The notes: generated by a model not told the origin, from the sequence alone. Numbered from the stretch's first letter, positions 1 to 9,448 are shown. The stretch: DNA of 64,000 nt from Thermophagus sp052400625 (GCA_052400625.1 JBQTGH010000013.1), one strand, 5' to 3'. Program-made: numbers and translations.

Positions 1-2307
1 GCGGCAAAAAATGTCATCATCGCGGGAACACTCGGTCAAAGTAAACTGATCGACAAACTTGTTTCCAAAAAGGTCATTGAGACCAATGAATTGAAGGGCA
101 AGTGGGAAAAATTCATCATCAAAACCGTCAAAAATCCATTGCCGGGCATCGAAAACGCTTTGGTAATTGCCGGTAGCGACCGAAGGGGAACCATCTATGG
201 TATTTACGATCTGTCGGAACAAATGGGCGTTTCCCCCTGGTATTGGTGGGCCGATGTGCCGATAAAAAAGAAAGAAAACGTTTTCGTAAAACCCGGAACT
301 TATACCGATGGAGAACCCGCCGTACAATACCGCGGAATATTTTTAAATGACGAAGCTCCAAGTCTTACCGGATGGGTAAAACACCGGTATGGAACCGATT
401 ATGGCGATCATCGCTTCTATACTCGCGTATTTGAATTGATACTCCGCCTGAAAGGAAATTTTCTGTGGCCGGCCATGTGGAGTTGGGCTTTCTATGCCGA
501 CGACCCGATGAACAGCAAGGTCGCCGATGAAATGGGGATAGTAATCGGAACATCACACCACGAGCCAATGGCACGAAACCACCAGGAGTGGGTACGAAAC
601 CGTGATGAATACGGGGCATGGAATTACTCAACCAACCAGGAAGTAATTGATGAATTCTTCCGCGAAGGAATTGAGCGTGTTAAAGATACTGAAGATCTTA
701 TCACCATTGGAATGCGCGGTGACGGCGATGAGGCCATGTCGGAAGAGACTAACGTGGAACTGCTGGAAAGAGTGGTAAAAAACCAGCGTAAAATTATTGA
801 AGAGGTAACCGGCCGTCCTGCAGAGGAAACACCGCAGGTGTGGGCCCTGTACAAGGAAGTACTCGATTATTACGATAAGGGAATGCGTGTCCCCGATGAT
901 GTTATCATTCTGTTGGCTGACGACAACTGGGGCAATGTCAGGCGTTTACCCAACGAAGAAGAGCTAAAACACCCGGGAGGTTGGGGAATGTACTATCATT
1001 TTGATTATGTGGGGGCCCCAAGAAACTCCAAATGGCTTAATGTAACCCCCATTCAGCATGCATGGGAGCAATTGCAGCTGACCTACGATTATGGTGTTGA
1101 CAAATTATGGGTGGTAAATGTAGGTGACCTGAAGCCCATGGAATATCCCATAACATTGTTTATGGACATGGCATGGGAACCTACCCGCTATCAAGCGGAC
1201 AATCTGATGGAGCATCCCCGGGCATTTTGTGCACAGCAATTTGGTGAAGAGCAGGCCGGCGAAGCTGCACGCATACTAAACCTTTACAGCAAGTACAACG
1301 GACGCGTAACACCGGAAATGCTCGACCGTCACACGTATAATCTTGAAACCGGTGAGTGGAAAAAAGTTTCTGATGAATACCTGAAACTGGAGGCAGAAGC
1401 TCTGCGTCAGTATTTAAGCCTGGAAACGGATTACAGGGATGCCTACAAACAACTCATTCTTTACCCCGTCCAGGCCATGGCGAATCTCTACGAAATGTAT
1501 TACGCCCAGGCCATGAACCATAAGCTTTATGCCGAAAACAACCCACGTGCCAACTTCTGGGCCGACAAAGTGGAAAAGGCTTTTGAAAGAGACAAGGCAC
1601 TGAGTTACGACTACAACAACGTGATGTCCGGCGGAAAGTGGAAAAACATGATGTCGCAGAAAAAAATCGGCTATACTTCCTGGAACGATAACTTCCCGGC
1701 CGACAAACTTCCGGAAATACACCGCATTGAAAACCCGGAAAAAGCTGTTGGCAATTATGTTTTTTCTCCAAAAGATGGTTTTATTTCTATTGAAGCACCA
1801 CACTATTATGAACTGAAAGATGCCGAAAATGCTGAGTGGACAGTAATTCCGGATGCTGGACGCAAGCTGGGTGGAATCGCTGTAATGCCTTATTCCCAAC
1901 CAGTGGATGAGGCTTCCATATCGTATAAAATGGAATTGCCCGATAATGTAAGTTCGGTAACCGTTCATGTGGTGGTAAAGTCGACGCTGGCATTTAAGCG
2001 GGTTGAAGGTCATCGGTATAAAGTTGGCTTTGACGATGCGGAAGAGAAGGTTATCAACTTCAACGGGAACCTTAACGAAAAGCCCGAAAATATTTATACA
2101 GTATTTTACCCGACAGTGGCCAGGCGTGTAGTAGAGAAAAAGGTTGACCTGAAGGTTCCTGAAACTTCGGATGGAAAACATATCCTCACATTGACACCAA
2201 TGGATACGGGCATTGTATTCGAAAAAATTGTGGTTGATTTCGGCGGATATGAAAATTCCTATTTGTTTGGAAACGAATCCCCAAACAAAAGAGTTGTTAA
2301 TCAATAA
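1..2307 (+). CDS. GH115 xylan alpha-1,2-glucuronidase, 5' truncated by window edge
   Basis: The open frame continues leftward out of the window (frame 1 is open from base 1), so the N-terminus is missing and about 768 codons are visible. The family removes (4-O-methyl-)glucuronic acid side chains from xylan, usually in the periplasm. Seen: a GH115-like core with the blocks GTSHHEPMARN, MRGDGDEAM, LLADDNWGN, GGWGMYYHFDY and LWVVNVGDLKPMEYP, which are the conserved substrate-pocket stretches of this family, followed by a helical region and a C-terminal beta-rich domain. An intact family member is usually about 800-950 residues, so only the first part is lost. A strong hairpin follows the stop codon, so this gene probably ends a transcription unit. 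The visible TTG near base 91 is not the real start. Family call is confident; the exact substrate is inferred from family membership and the neighbouring xylan-type enzymes. Confidence 0.93.
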   Translation, partial: AAKNVIIAGTLGQSKLIDKLVSKKVIETNELKGKWEKFIIKTVKNPLPGIENALVIAGSDRRGTIYGIYDLSEQMGVSPWYWWADVPIKKKENVFVKPGTYTDGEPAVQYRGIFLNDEAPSLTGWVKHRYGTDYGDHRFYTRVFELILRLKGNFLWPAMWSWAFYADDPMNSKVADEMGIVIGTSHHEPMARNHQEWVRNRDEYGAWNYSTNQEVIDEFFREGIERVKDTEDLITIGMRGDGDEAMSEETNVELLERVVKNQRKIIEEVTGRPAEETPQVWALYKEVLDYYDKGMRVPDDVIILLADDNWGNVRRLPNEEELKHPGGWGMYYHFDYVGAPRNSKWLNVTPIQHAWEQLQLTYDYGVDKLWVVNVGDLKPMEYPITLFMDMAWEPTRYQADNLMEHPRAFCAQQFGEEQAGEAARILNLYSKYNGRVTPEMLDRHTYNLETGEWKKVSDEYLKLEAEALRQYLSLETDYRDAYKQLILYPVQAMANLYEMYYAQAMNHKLYAENNPRANFWADKVEKAFERDKALSYDYNNVMSGGKWKNMMSQKKIGYTSWNDNFPADKLPEIHRIENPEKAVGNYVFSPKDGFISIEAPHYYELKDAENAEWTVIPDAGRKLGGIAVMPYSQPVDEASISYKMELPDNVSSVTVHVVVKSTLAFKRVEGHRYKVGFDDAEEKVINFNGNLNEKPENIYTVFYPTVARRVVEKKVDLKVPETSDGKHILTLTPMDTGIVFEKIVVDFGGYENSYLFGNESPNKRVVNQ

Positions 2308-2314
2308 CTACACG

Positions 2315-2378
2315 GTGTCGTACCATCTTTAGAAATCTAATCGGATAAAACTTTTGATTTTTGCAGATGGTACGACAC
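2315..2378 (+). terminator. Hairpin terminator after GH115
   Basis: Perfect 13-bp arms, GTGTCGTACCATC at 2315-2327 and GATGGTACGACAC at 2366-2378, sit 8 bases after the GH115 stop. The loop is AT-rich. This probably separates GH115 from the following esterase transcript. Confidence 0.65.
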
Positions 2379-2395
2379 TCCAAAATTTTATACTA

Positions 2396-2497
2396 ATGAA
2401 ACGAGCATGGAGCTTTGATTTCTCAAAACTGCCACAAAAGGGCATATATAAAGAGATCACGAGTTCCATCCGACCTTAATAAATAAATTTAATACGG
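2396..2497 (+). repeat. MKRAW leader repeat, copy A, upstream of the esterase
   Basis: A roughly 100-nt unit runs from ATGAAACGAGCATGG to the start codon of the next gene at 2498. It encodes a 27-residue peptide (2396-2479) starting MKRAWSFDFSKLPQKG and ending SSIRP. Compared with the short copies, the peptide has four extra codons inserted in frame between W and LPQ. The 3' half carries CGAGTTCCATCCGACC, which pairs with the start of the unit. The sequence just before it, TTTTATACTAATGAAA, is the same as the end of other units, suggesting tandem origin. Function unknown. Confidence 0.75.
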
Positions 2498-3337
2498 ATG
2501 AAACTCATATCACTACTTTCCATCCTTACGCTGGCCACAATGTTTTCGTCATGTTCTGAAAAGCAAACCGACAAATCCGATTTCCAGGTATATCTCTGCT
2601 TCGGCCAGTCCAACATGGCAGGTGCTGCCAAAGCTGAAGCACAGGACTCTGTTGTCGATCCGCGTTTTAAGGTAATGAGCGCGATGGATTGCCCAGACCT
2701 GAACAGGGAAAAAGGCAAGTGGTACACAGCTACTCCTCCCCTGGCCGATTGTAATGCCGGGCTCTCCCCAGCCGATTATTTCGGAAGAACCATGGTGGAA
2801 AATCTCCCGAAAGACATCAAAGTCGGGGTTATCAACGTATCCGTCGGGGGATGTAAAATTGAACTGTTCGATAAAGACAATTATCAAACTTATGTGGATT
2901 CTGCACCAGACTGGATGCAAGGATGGATTGCTAATTATGGAGGAAATCCTTATGGTCGCTTAGTAGAATTGGCCAAACTGGCACAAAATGACGGAGTTAT
3001 CAAAGGCATTCTATTGCATCAGGGCGAATCTAATCCCAATGATACCCTCTGGACACGTAAAGTTAAAGCCATTTATGACAACCTTATGAGCGACTTAAAT
3101 TTGAATCCTCAAGAAGTACCTTTGCTGGCAGGTGAAACTTTAAGTGCTGAATATGGCGGAAAATGCGCAGCATTTAATCAATTCATCAACCTGCTTCCGG
3201 AAGTACTCCCGAATTCGTATGTCATTTCATCCCAAGGATGTCCCGGACAACCCGATGGTTTGCATTTTACCGCCGAAGGATACAGGATATTGGGTAAAAG
3301 ATATGGAGACAAGATGTTATCTGTATTGAAACGGTAG
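2498..3337 (+). CDS. SASA-domain (CE6-like) acetylesterase lipoprotein
   Basis: 279 residues. The N-terminus MKLISLLSILTLATMFSSCS is a lipoprotein signal with a lipobox before Cys. SGNH/SASA hydrolase hallmarks are visible: YLCFGQSNMAG (nucleophile Ser in block I), NVSVGGCKIE, ILLHQGESN, and DGLHFTAEGYR near the C-terminus supplying the Asp and His. The domain is shared by sialate O-acetylesterases and CE6 acetylxylan esterases. Next to GH115 and several xylan-type enzymes, removal of acetyl groups from xylan or another hemicellulose is the likely role, but sialate esterase activity cannot be excluded from sequence alone. The start codon sits directly at the end of leader repeat copy A. It probably acts on the outer membrane or in the periplasm. 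Confidence 0.85.
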   Translation: MKLISLLSILTLATMFSSCSEKQTDKSDFQVYLCFGQSNMAGAAKAEAQDSVVDPRFKVMSAMDCPDLNREKGKWYTATPPLADCNAGLSPADYFGRTMVENLPKDIKVGVINVSVGGCKIELFDKDNYQTYVDSAPDWMQGWIANYGGNPYGRLVELAKLAQNDGVIKGILLHQGESNPNDTLWTRKVKAIYDNLMSDLNLNPQEVPLLAGETLSAEYGGKCAAFNQFINLLPEVLPNSYVISSQGCPGQPDGLHFTAEGYRILGKRYGDKMLSVLKR

Positions 3338-3399
3338 AGTATCAAATTATTAGATTTAAAAATTTAAGATAATTCATATAATACTGAAATATCTATCTG

Positions 3400-3535
3400 C
3401 AATAGATCGTTAGATTTTTAGATATAAGATGTAAGATGGTTTTTACAACCTTGATATACTGCATTTTAACAAACAAACCTCTTTAAATGCAAACAATTGG
3501 CTTGCAGCGTATTGCAAAAGTTTAACGGAGTATTG
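3400..3535 (+). repeat. AT-rich interspersed repeat (CAATAGATCGTTAG family), copy 1
   Basis: The 312-base gap after the esterase holds a roughly 135-nt repeat. It starts CAATAGATCGTTAGATTTTT and ends GCAAAAGTTTAACGGAGTAT. Related copies start at 9449 and 28031, and a nearby degenerate version precedes it at about 3346. No coding potential is seen. Confidence 0.65.
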
Positions 3536-3650
3536 TATCTGAAGAATTAACCAAAAACCTGACCTGGACAAGCCAGAATCCAAAAAAACATAAACATTCA
3601 GTATTCAAAAGTTATAGCACATCTATTGTCAAAATAATAAAACTTACATC

Positions 3651-5609
3651 ATGGGTTATTCAAGAAAAAAAGAAATTATCACATTTTTAACCATTTGCTG
3701 CTTCCTGTTGTCGACTGGTATTTCAGCGCAACAGGTTGCAAATACAGAAAGCCCCGACGGGCACCTAAAACTTAACGTGTCTGTTGAAAACGGAAGTCCC
3801 GTTTATTCGGTCTCTTATCAGGGAGAAGAAATTCTGGAGAACTCACCCCTTGGATTAATTACCAACGAAGGTGATTTTCACAGCAACATGAGTTTTGTTG
3901 AGTCTTCCAACGAAAAGATAAAAAAAGAATACGTTCAGGCAAAAATCAAGCACTCTTTCGTGAAATATGAAGCCAACACCCTGAAGTGCACATTCTCCAA
4001 TGCCGAAGACAAAGCGATATCTGTATTGTTTCAGGTGAGCAACAACAACATTGCATTTCGCTATGAATTGCCCAAATGGGGAGATACAAGAGTCTGCGTG
4101 GTAGAAAAAGAAGCAACCGGCTATCGGTTTCCTGATAACACCAAATCCTTCCTTTCTCCAATGATGCGTCCTATGGAAGGATTTGCTCGTACTTCCCCCA
4201 GTTACGAAAGCGGATATGAAACGGATGTTCCGATTGACAGCAATTTATCGGATGAAGGATATGTTTTCCCGGGCCTTTTCAGGATAGACGACAATGGTTG
4301 GGTGCTGCTTTCAGAAACCGGTGTCAGAAGCCTCTATTGTGCCTCTCATCTAAGCAAATACAACGATGGTTTGTTTTCGGTTGACTATCCCAATCAGGCC
4401 CAGAACAACGGGTTTGGAAGTTCAGGTGCCCAGTTGGGGCTTCCGGGAGTGACACCGTGGAGAACCATTACTGTAGGCAAAACTTTACAACCAATTGTGG
4501 AAACCACCATCCCATGGGACGTAGTAGACCCGCTTTATGAGCCATCCCGGGATTACCACTTCGGACGCAGTACCTGGAGCTGGATCATCTGGCAGGACAA
4601 CAGTATGAATTATTCTGATCAGGTCAAATATATTGATCTGGCTGCAGCCATGGATTTCGAATATATTCTGATAGATGCCTGGTGGGACACCAATATCGGA
4701 TACGAACGAATGGAAGAACTAATAGATTATGCAGCCGGCAAAAATGTAGGTGTATTCTTGTGGTACAATTCCAATGGCTCCGCCAACGATGCATTCCAGA
4801 CTCCGTTGAATAAAATGAACACTTCCATAGCCCGCAAAAAAGAAATGAAATGGCTGAAAGAAGTCGGGGTGAAAGGTCTGAAAGTGGATTTTCTGGGTGG
4901 TGACAAGCAGGAAACCATGCGTCTTTATGAAAACATTTTGTCCGATGCCAATGATTATGGCCTCATGGTAAACTTCCACGGCGCTACTCTTCCCCGCGGC
5001 TGGGAACGGATGTATCCTAATTTTATTGGTTGTGAAGCCGTGCTTGCCTCTGAAATGCTTGTTTTCGTACAGGATGTACGAGAAAAAGAAGCCGTCTACG
5101 CTGCCCTCCATCCCTTTATCCGTAATTCAGTAGCGAGTATGGAGTTTGGAGGCGTTATCCTGAATAAGTATCTGAACAAAGGAAACAAAGAAGGACAGAA
5201 AAGATTGACTACGGATGTATTTCAACTGGCAACAGGTGTACTTTTTCAAAATCCTGTTCAGTTTTTTGCACTCACCCCAAACAACCTGACCGATGTCCCA
5301 GCTTTTGAACTGGAGTTTTTGCGAAACATTCCAACCACATGGGATGAAACTCGTTTCATTGACGGTTACCCGGGTAAATTCAGCGTCCTTGCCCGTCGCA
5401 AAGGCCGGCAATGGTACATTGCCGGAGTAAATGCTGAAGAAGAAGCAAAAAAGTTATCACTTAAAATGCCCATGCTGGCAGGACAAAAAGTAACTTTGTA
5501 TAACGACAAAAAAGATGGCACTCCTTATATGGAAACCGCTGAAATACCGGAAAACGGAGTAATGAATATCACTGTACAACCCAATGGAGGCTTTGTATTG
5601 AAAAAATAA
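3651..5609 (+). CDS. GH97 glycosidase, retaining-type (alpha-galactosidase-like)
   Basis: 652 residues with a signal peptide (about 1-27, ending GISAQQ). The layout is the GH97 one: N-terminal beta-sandwich, central barrel (about 290-560) and C-terminal beta domain ending NGGFVLKK. The barrel motif GLKVDFLGG places an Asp at residue 413, where the retaining GH97 branch has its nucleophile. NFHGATLPRGWERMYPNFIGCEAV supplies a candidate acid/base Glu at about 462. The inverting SusB-type alpha-glucosidases use glutamates as base instead, so an alpha-galactosidase or other retaining activity is more likely. A second GH97 lies at 20825 and a deleted third at 32860. It is followed by a clear terminator and is probably transcribed separately from the upstream esterase. 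Substrate is inferred. Confidence 0.92.
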   Translation: MGYSRKKEIITFLTICCFLLSTGISAQQVANTESPDGHLKLNVSVENGSPVYSVSYQGEEILENSPLGLITNEGDFHSNMSFVESSNEKIKKEYVQAKIKHSFVKYEANTLKCTFSNAEDKAISVLFQVSNNNIAFRYELPKWGDTRVCVVEKEATGYRFPDNTKSFLSPMMRPMEGFARTSPSYESGYETDVPIDSNLSDEGYVFPGLFRIDDNGWVLLSETGVRSLYCASHLSKYNDGLFSVDYPNQAQNNGFGSSGAQLGLPGVTPWRTITVGKTLQPIVETTIPWDVVDPLYEPSRDYHFGRSTWSWIIWQDNSMNYSDQVKYIDLAAAMDFEYILIDAWWDTNIGYERMEELIDYAAGKNVGVFLWYNSNGSANDAFQTPLNKMNTSIARKKEMKWLKEVGVKGLKVDFLGGDKQETMRLYENILSDANDYGLMVNFHGATLPRGWERMYPNFIGCEAVLASEMLVFVQDVREKEAVYAALHPFIRNSVASMEFGGVILNKYLNKGNKEGQKRLTTDVFQLATGVLFQNPVQFFALTPNNLTDVPAFELEFLRNIPTTWDETRFIDGYPGKFSVLARRKGRQWYIAGVNAEEEAKKLSLKMPMLAGQKVTLYNDKKDGTPYMETAEIPENGVMNITVQPNGGFVLKK

Positions 5610-5621
5610 AAAGGGAAACTT

Positions 5622-5663
5622 CACGAGGGTGTCTAAAGAAAATAATTTTTAGATACCCTCGTG
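5622..5663 (+). terminator. Hairpin terminator after GH97
   Basis: Arms CACGAGGGTGTCTAAA (5622-5637) and TTTAGATACCCTCGTG (5648-5663) pair over 16 positions with one G-T wobble, 13 bases after the stop codon. The loop is A-rich. Confidence 0.75.
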
Positions 5664-5769
5664 GTCATGCTCTCTGCACTTACCTCTCTGCACTTTGCCC
5701 TCTGCTCCATACTTCTGCCTGTCTATAAATTATCCCCACTATCCACTATTGACTAAAAACTACTAACAA

Positions 5770-5935
5770 GTGTCTGTCCATAAAGTGCCATTTACTGTGT
5801 TATGCTCGTCCGAAAATTACTCATTTACGATGAGTAAACTCCGTATTTTCGGACTTCGCAAGCCTTGTAAATGACACTTTCTGAACAGACACATGATAAG
5901 TAGGAATCTTTTCCTACTCTATAGACACGCACTAA
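5770..5935 (+). repeat. Palindromic GTGTCTGT element, copy P1
   Basis: A 123-bp imperfect palindrome (5770-5892). Its ends GTGTCTGTCCATAAAGTGCC and the complement of CACTTTCTGAACAGACAC pair, and an inner stem CCGAAAA/TTTTCGG encloses CTCATTTACGATGAGT. A tail follows with a second hairpin (GTAGGAATCTTTTCCTAC) and TATAGACACGCACTA. A near-identical copy is at 28180 and an inverted one at 22792; tail fragments are at 14827 and 51824. Probably a non-coding mobile repeat. The rest of the 637-base gap (5893-6150) shows no gene. Confidence 0.75.
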
Positions 5936-6150
5936 CTAATTTATCTGAATTTGAAACAGGAATATCTGAAAAAGTAAATACAAAAGCTTCCTGCCACCTA
6001 TTTTTGTTTCTGAAGTTGTACTGTAAAAGGGGATTAAAATATCAATAGCAAAAAACAGATATTAAATCTCTGAACGCAAAATAGATTTTTACCTAATTGA
6101 ATCCTCCCAATATCGAAAGCTGACCAAAAAGTTAAATTAGTTTCATGACA

Positions 6151-6247
6151 ATGGAACGAGCATGGCAAAGTTTGCCACAACAAGAATATGTATAAATGCT
6201 TGCATGCGAGTTCTATTAGACCAATAAATTAAGTAAATTATATACTA
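6151..6247 (+). repeat. MKRAW leader repeat, copy B, upstream of GH43
   Basis: Starts ATGGAACGAGCATGGCAAAG and encodes the 14-residue peptide MERAWQSLPQQEYV (6151-6195, stop TAA). The unit ends with TTATATACTA immediately before the GH43 start codon. Outer stem arms are 6151-6164 and 6203-6216, and an inner hairpin is GGCAAAGTTTGCC. Here the fourth base pair of the outer stem is G-C where other copies have an A-C mismatch. Confidence 0.78.
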
Positions 6248-7993
6248 ATGAAAAAAATCAGACTCAAAATGAACAAACAAAAAAACGGGCACGCAATGAT
6301 GTTCTCAGTTTTTTTGGCATTGTTTGCTCTTACAGGGATGCAAACCTACGGCCAAAAGAATGTCCCGGTCTTTTCAGAATTCGTTTATCAGGGCAACGAT
6401 GATGTATACAAGGAATATCAGTTGGAGGATGACGAATTTTACAACCCTGTTCTTCAGGGATGTTACCCCGATCCTGCCATCGTTCGGAAAGGCGATGACT
6501 ATTTCATGGTACATTCTTCGTTCGCAATGGCTCCGGGTGTACCCATATTTCATTCCAAAGACTTAGTCAATTGGAGGCAAATCGGGCACGTACTGGACCG
6601 TCCCTCACAACTAAAGGTTCACGATACCGGGATTAGTGCAGGCGTTTATGCCCCTGCCATAAAATACAACCCTCATAATGAGACTTTCTACATGATTACC
6701 ACCCAGTTTGCCGGCGACTTTGGTAACATCGTGGTAAAAACCAAAGACCCGTTCAAGGGCTGGAGTGACCCTTACAAACTCAAATTCAACGGCATCGATC
6801 CTTCCCTGTTTTTCGACGATGACGGCAAAGCCTATGTCGTTCACAACGACGCACCGGACCCTGGCAAGGAACTTTACCAGGGACACCGTGTGATAAAGAT
6901 ATGGAATTACGATCTCGAAAACGATCAGGTAGTTGAAGGCTCAGATAAGATTATTGTTAACGGGGGCGTCGATCTGTCAGAGAAACCGATATGGATTGAA
7001 ATGCCACACATCTACAAAAAAAATGACAAATACTATTTGATGTGCGCAGAAGGAGGAACAGGAGACTGGCACAGCGAAGCAGTATTTATCAGCGACAATC
7101 CGAGAGGTCCTTACGAACCTGCGCCATCCAACCCCATCTTGTCGCAAAGATATCTGCATCCCCGGCGCAACAACAAAGTGGATTGGGCCGGTCATGCCGA
7201 TTTGGTAAAAGGTCCCAACGACGATAAATATTATGGTGTATTCCTTGCCATTCGTCCAAATGAGAAAAACCGCGTAAATACAGGACGTGAAACTTTTATC
7301 CTTCCTGTTGACTGGAGTGGTAAATGGCCTGTTTTCGAAAACGGACTCATTCCGCTTGAGCCAAAACTTAAAATGCCCGAAGGTGTGGAAAATAAAACCG
7401 GCCAGAATGGCTATTTTCCAAATGGGAACTTCACCTATAAGGAAAACTTCACCTCCGACAAACTCGATCACCGCTGGATTGGAGTCAGAGCTTTCCCTGA
7501 AGAATTTGCCTCAACTTCAAAAAAAGGTCTGACCATAATGCCTTTTGAAGAGAACATTAAAGCAATGGCCCCTGTTTCATCTCTCTTTCACCGCCAAATG
7601 CACAAAAGTTTTTCTGCAACCACAACGATGAAATACAAACCTAAATCGGAAGAATATCTTGCAGGACTGGTATGCTACCAGAGCGAAACATTCAACTATG
7701 TCTTTGGCATCACAAAAAAAGACAAGGAATATTATCTTCTACTGGAAAGGACTGAAAAAGGAGAATCTACAATCCTTGCCAGCACCCTGATTGATATCAA
7801 AAAGCCTGTTCAACTGCAAGTGGAAGCTGATGGTGATGATTACAGATTCAACTATTCTGTCGATGGCGAAAACTTTCAGAATCTGGGAGGAACCGTTTCG
7901 GGTGATATCCTGTCGACCAATGTTGCAGGCGGCTTTACAGGCGCATTAATCGGTTTGTATGCCACTACGGCCAATGATGCCGTGCCTGAGTAA
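6248..7993 (+). CDS. GH43 beta-xylosidase/alpha-L-arabinofuranosidase with C-terminal beta-sandwich
   Basis: 581 residues with a signal peptide (about 1-36). A five-bladed propeller (about 60-380) carries the GH43 triad: YPDPAIVR (base Asp), GIDPSLFFDDDGKAY (pKa-setting Asp) and PIWIEMPHIYKK (acid Glu). The second half is the beta-sandwich usual in larger GH43 xylosidases/arabinofuranosidases. Together with GH115 and the acetylesterase this points to xylan or xylan-like side chains. I chose 6248 because the leader repeat ends exactly there; a second ATG at 6269 is possible. A bidirectional terminator follows, shared with the convergent LacI gene. The GH43 at 53476 has the same architecture. 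Confidence 0.9.
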   Translation: MKKIRLKMNKQKNGHAMMFSVFLALFALTGMQTYGQKNVPVFSEFVYQGNDDVYKEYQLEDDEFYNPVLQGCYPDPAIVRKGDDYFMVHSSFAMAPGVPIFHSKDLVNWRQIGHVLDRPSQLKVHDTGISAGVYAPAIKYNPHNETFYMITTQFAGDFGNIVVKTKDPFKGWSDPYKLKFNGIDPSLFFDDDGKAYVVHNDAPDPGKELYQGHRVIKIWNYDLENDQVVEGSDKIIVNGGVDLSEKPIWIEMPHIYKKNDKYYLMCAEGGTGDWHSEAVFISDNPRGPYEPAPSNPILSQRYLHPRRNNKVDWAGHADLVKGPNDDKYYGVFLAIRPNEKNRVNTGRETFILPVDWSGKWPVFENGLIPLEPKLKMPEGVENKTGQNGYFPNGNFTYKENFTSDKLDHRWIGVRAFPEEFASTSKKGLTIMPFEENIKAMAPVSSLFHRQMHKSFSATTTMKYKPKSEEYLAGLVCYQSETFNYVFGITKKDKEYYLLLERTEKGESTILASTLIDIKKPVQLQVEADGDDYRFNYSVDGENFQNLGGTVSGDILSTNVAGGFTGALIGLYATTANDAVPE

Positions 7994-8026
7994 ATCTCGT
8001 TTTAAAAAATTGAATAAATCCCAATA

Positions 8027-8066
8027 ATGGCAGGTGGAATGGTAATGAATAATTCTTCCTGCCATT
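8027..8066. terminator. Bidirectional terminator between GH43 and LacI gene
   Basis: AATGGCAGG (8027-8035) pairs with CCTGCCATT (8058-8066), extended by TGGAA/TTCTT. It is followed by T-rich sequence on the + strand and lies between two convergent genes. Confidence 0.7.
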
Positions 8067-8114
8067 TTTGGTTTGTTGAAATTATTGAAATAAAAAACAT
8101 ACGAATAAATCAGG

Positions 8115-9140
8115 TTAACGAGGTTTGTCCTTTAACACAGAAGATTCTCTTACTTTCAGCTCGGTTTTAAGTATTATCATTTGAGGTGTTGCGCTTCGTT
8201 TTGTTTGATCTATAAAAAGCCTGGCAGCACTTTCTCCAATCTGGAAGGTGGGATGAACTATCGAGGTAAGTTCGGGTGTCACCACAGTTGCATGAAATTC
8301 ATCAGTAAAGCCAACCAATCCAATATCAGTGGGTACTTCCAGATTATGTTTTCTTATTTCCTTCATAGCAGCAAAAACAACAAAATCATTGACCCCGTAA
8401 ACAGCATCCGGTCTGTTTGACAAACTTAATAACCTGTTCATCGCTGCCCTTGCAGAATCGGTACTAAGATCACATTTTACCAACAACTCGGGATCAATTT
8501 GTAGATTACAATCATTCAATCCGTCATAGTAACCTGCAATTCGCTCTTTCGAAATGTTTAAATAATCCGGCCCGGAAATAAAAGCAACCCTTCGATAACC
8601 CTGCTGATAAAAATGATGAACAACTTTCCGTGAGGCCTCCCTGTTATCCACAGTAACACATGAAACTTCATTTTCAAGGCAGGTCCGGTCGAAAAAAACC
8701 AATGGAATATTTCTTTTTAGTAAACCCTTAAAATGATCATAACTTGTTGTCTGTTTGCTCAAACAAACAATAAACCCTTCAACCCTGGCCTTTAACAGAT
8801 TTTCAACCGATTCAATTTCCTTCTGCGCAGATTCGTTCGAACTGGATATCAAAACAAAATAACCGTTCTCCCTTGCTACACTCTCTATCCCGGCAATAAT
8901 TGACGCATAAAAATGAGTGATGATATCAGGTATAATTACGCCAATCATCCTGGTTTCCTGCTTGAGAAGTCCCATTGCAAGCGGATTGGGAAAGTAATGT
9001 CGCATTTCAGCCAATTCCTTTACACGTTGTCGCATCTCAAGACTAATGTCGGGATGGTCTTTCAGTGCACGCGAAACGGTTGATACTGAAACATTCAACT
9101 CTTCAGCCAAATCTTTTAAGGATACATATTTCTTGTCCAT
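8115..9140 (-). CDS. LacI/GalR-family transcriptional regulator
   Basis: 341 residues, the usual LacI length. The N-terminal helix-turn-helix (about 6-25, VSLKDLAEELNVSVSTVSRAL) is followed by a hinge helix region and a periplasmic-binding-protein-like sensor domain (MIGVIIPDIITHFYASIIAGIE onward). No effector residues can be assigned by eye. It is the only regulator in the window and the only intact gene on the - strand. It faces away from the fucose cassette but sits at its head, across a 1.1-kb gap, so it may control fucose oxidation, SusC/D and the hydrolases. Candidate palindromic sites GCAAAGCTTTGC lie upstream of the cassette and of SusC. The ligand could be L-fucose or another released sugar; this is inference. 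Confidence 0.92.
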   Translation of the reverse strand: MDKKYVSLKDLAEELNVSVSTVSRALKDHPDISLEMRQRVKELAEMRHYFPNPLAMGLLKQETRMIGVIIPDIITHFYASIIAGIESVARENGYFVLISSSNESAQKEIESVENLLKARVEGFIVCLSKQTTSYDHFKGLLKRNIPLVFFDRTCLENEVSCVTVDNREASRKVVHHFYQQGYRRVAFISGPDYLNISKERIAGYYDGLNDCNLQIDPELLVKCDLSTDSARAAMNRLLSLSNRPDAVYGVNDFVVFAAMKEIRKHNLEVPTDIGLVGFTDEFHATVVTPELTSIVHPTFQIGESAARLFIDQTKRSATPQMIILKTELKVRESSVLKDKPR

Positions 9141-9313
9141 AAAAACTAAACTTCAGCACGTTAGAATACAGTTATTCAGTCACTCATGCCACCAGCAAAT
9201 TACAATGAAAGTGGGTGCTGTTATTCAAAGAAGTCTGTCTTTTTTCAAACTCCGGGAACATCCAGTTGTCTGTATAAAGAAAGAATTAAGTACGATCTGA
9301 TTTCTGATATTTC

Positions 9314-9397
9314 ATAAAAGGGGCATGACAAAGATAACAATTTTTAAAAGTTGTTCAAGAAACTAGGTGCTATAAGAAACGAGCATGACAAAGATTT
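9314..9397 (+). repeat. Two degenerate MKRAW leader repeats
   Basis: ATAAAAGGGGCATGACAAAG (from 9314) and AAGAAACGAGCATGACAAAG (from 9374) match the start of the leader repeat. Both have lost the start codon (ATA, AAG) and have TGA where intact copies have the Trp codon TGG. They lie in the 5' region of the LacI gene, on the opposite strand, not before a + strand gene. Confidence 0.5.
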
Positions 9398-9448
9398 CCA
9401 TAGGTAATTTGGGAATTATTTTTGAATAAAAACATGACAGGAATAAAA

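Noticed and set aside
1414..2304. Long open frame on the - strand inside GH115 (296 codons)
   Set aside because: It mirrors the GH115 coding frame, shows no domain I recognise, and has no leader; an antisense shadow.
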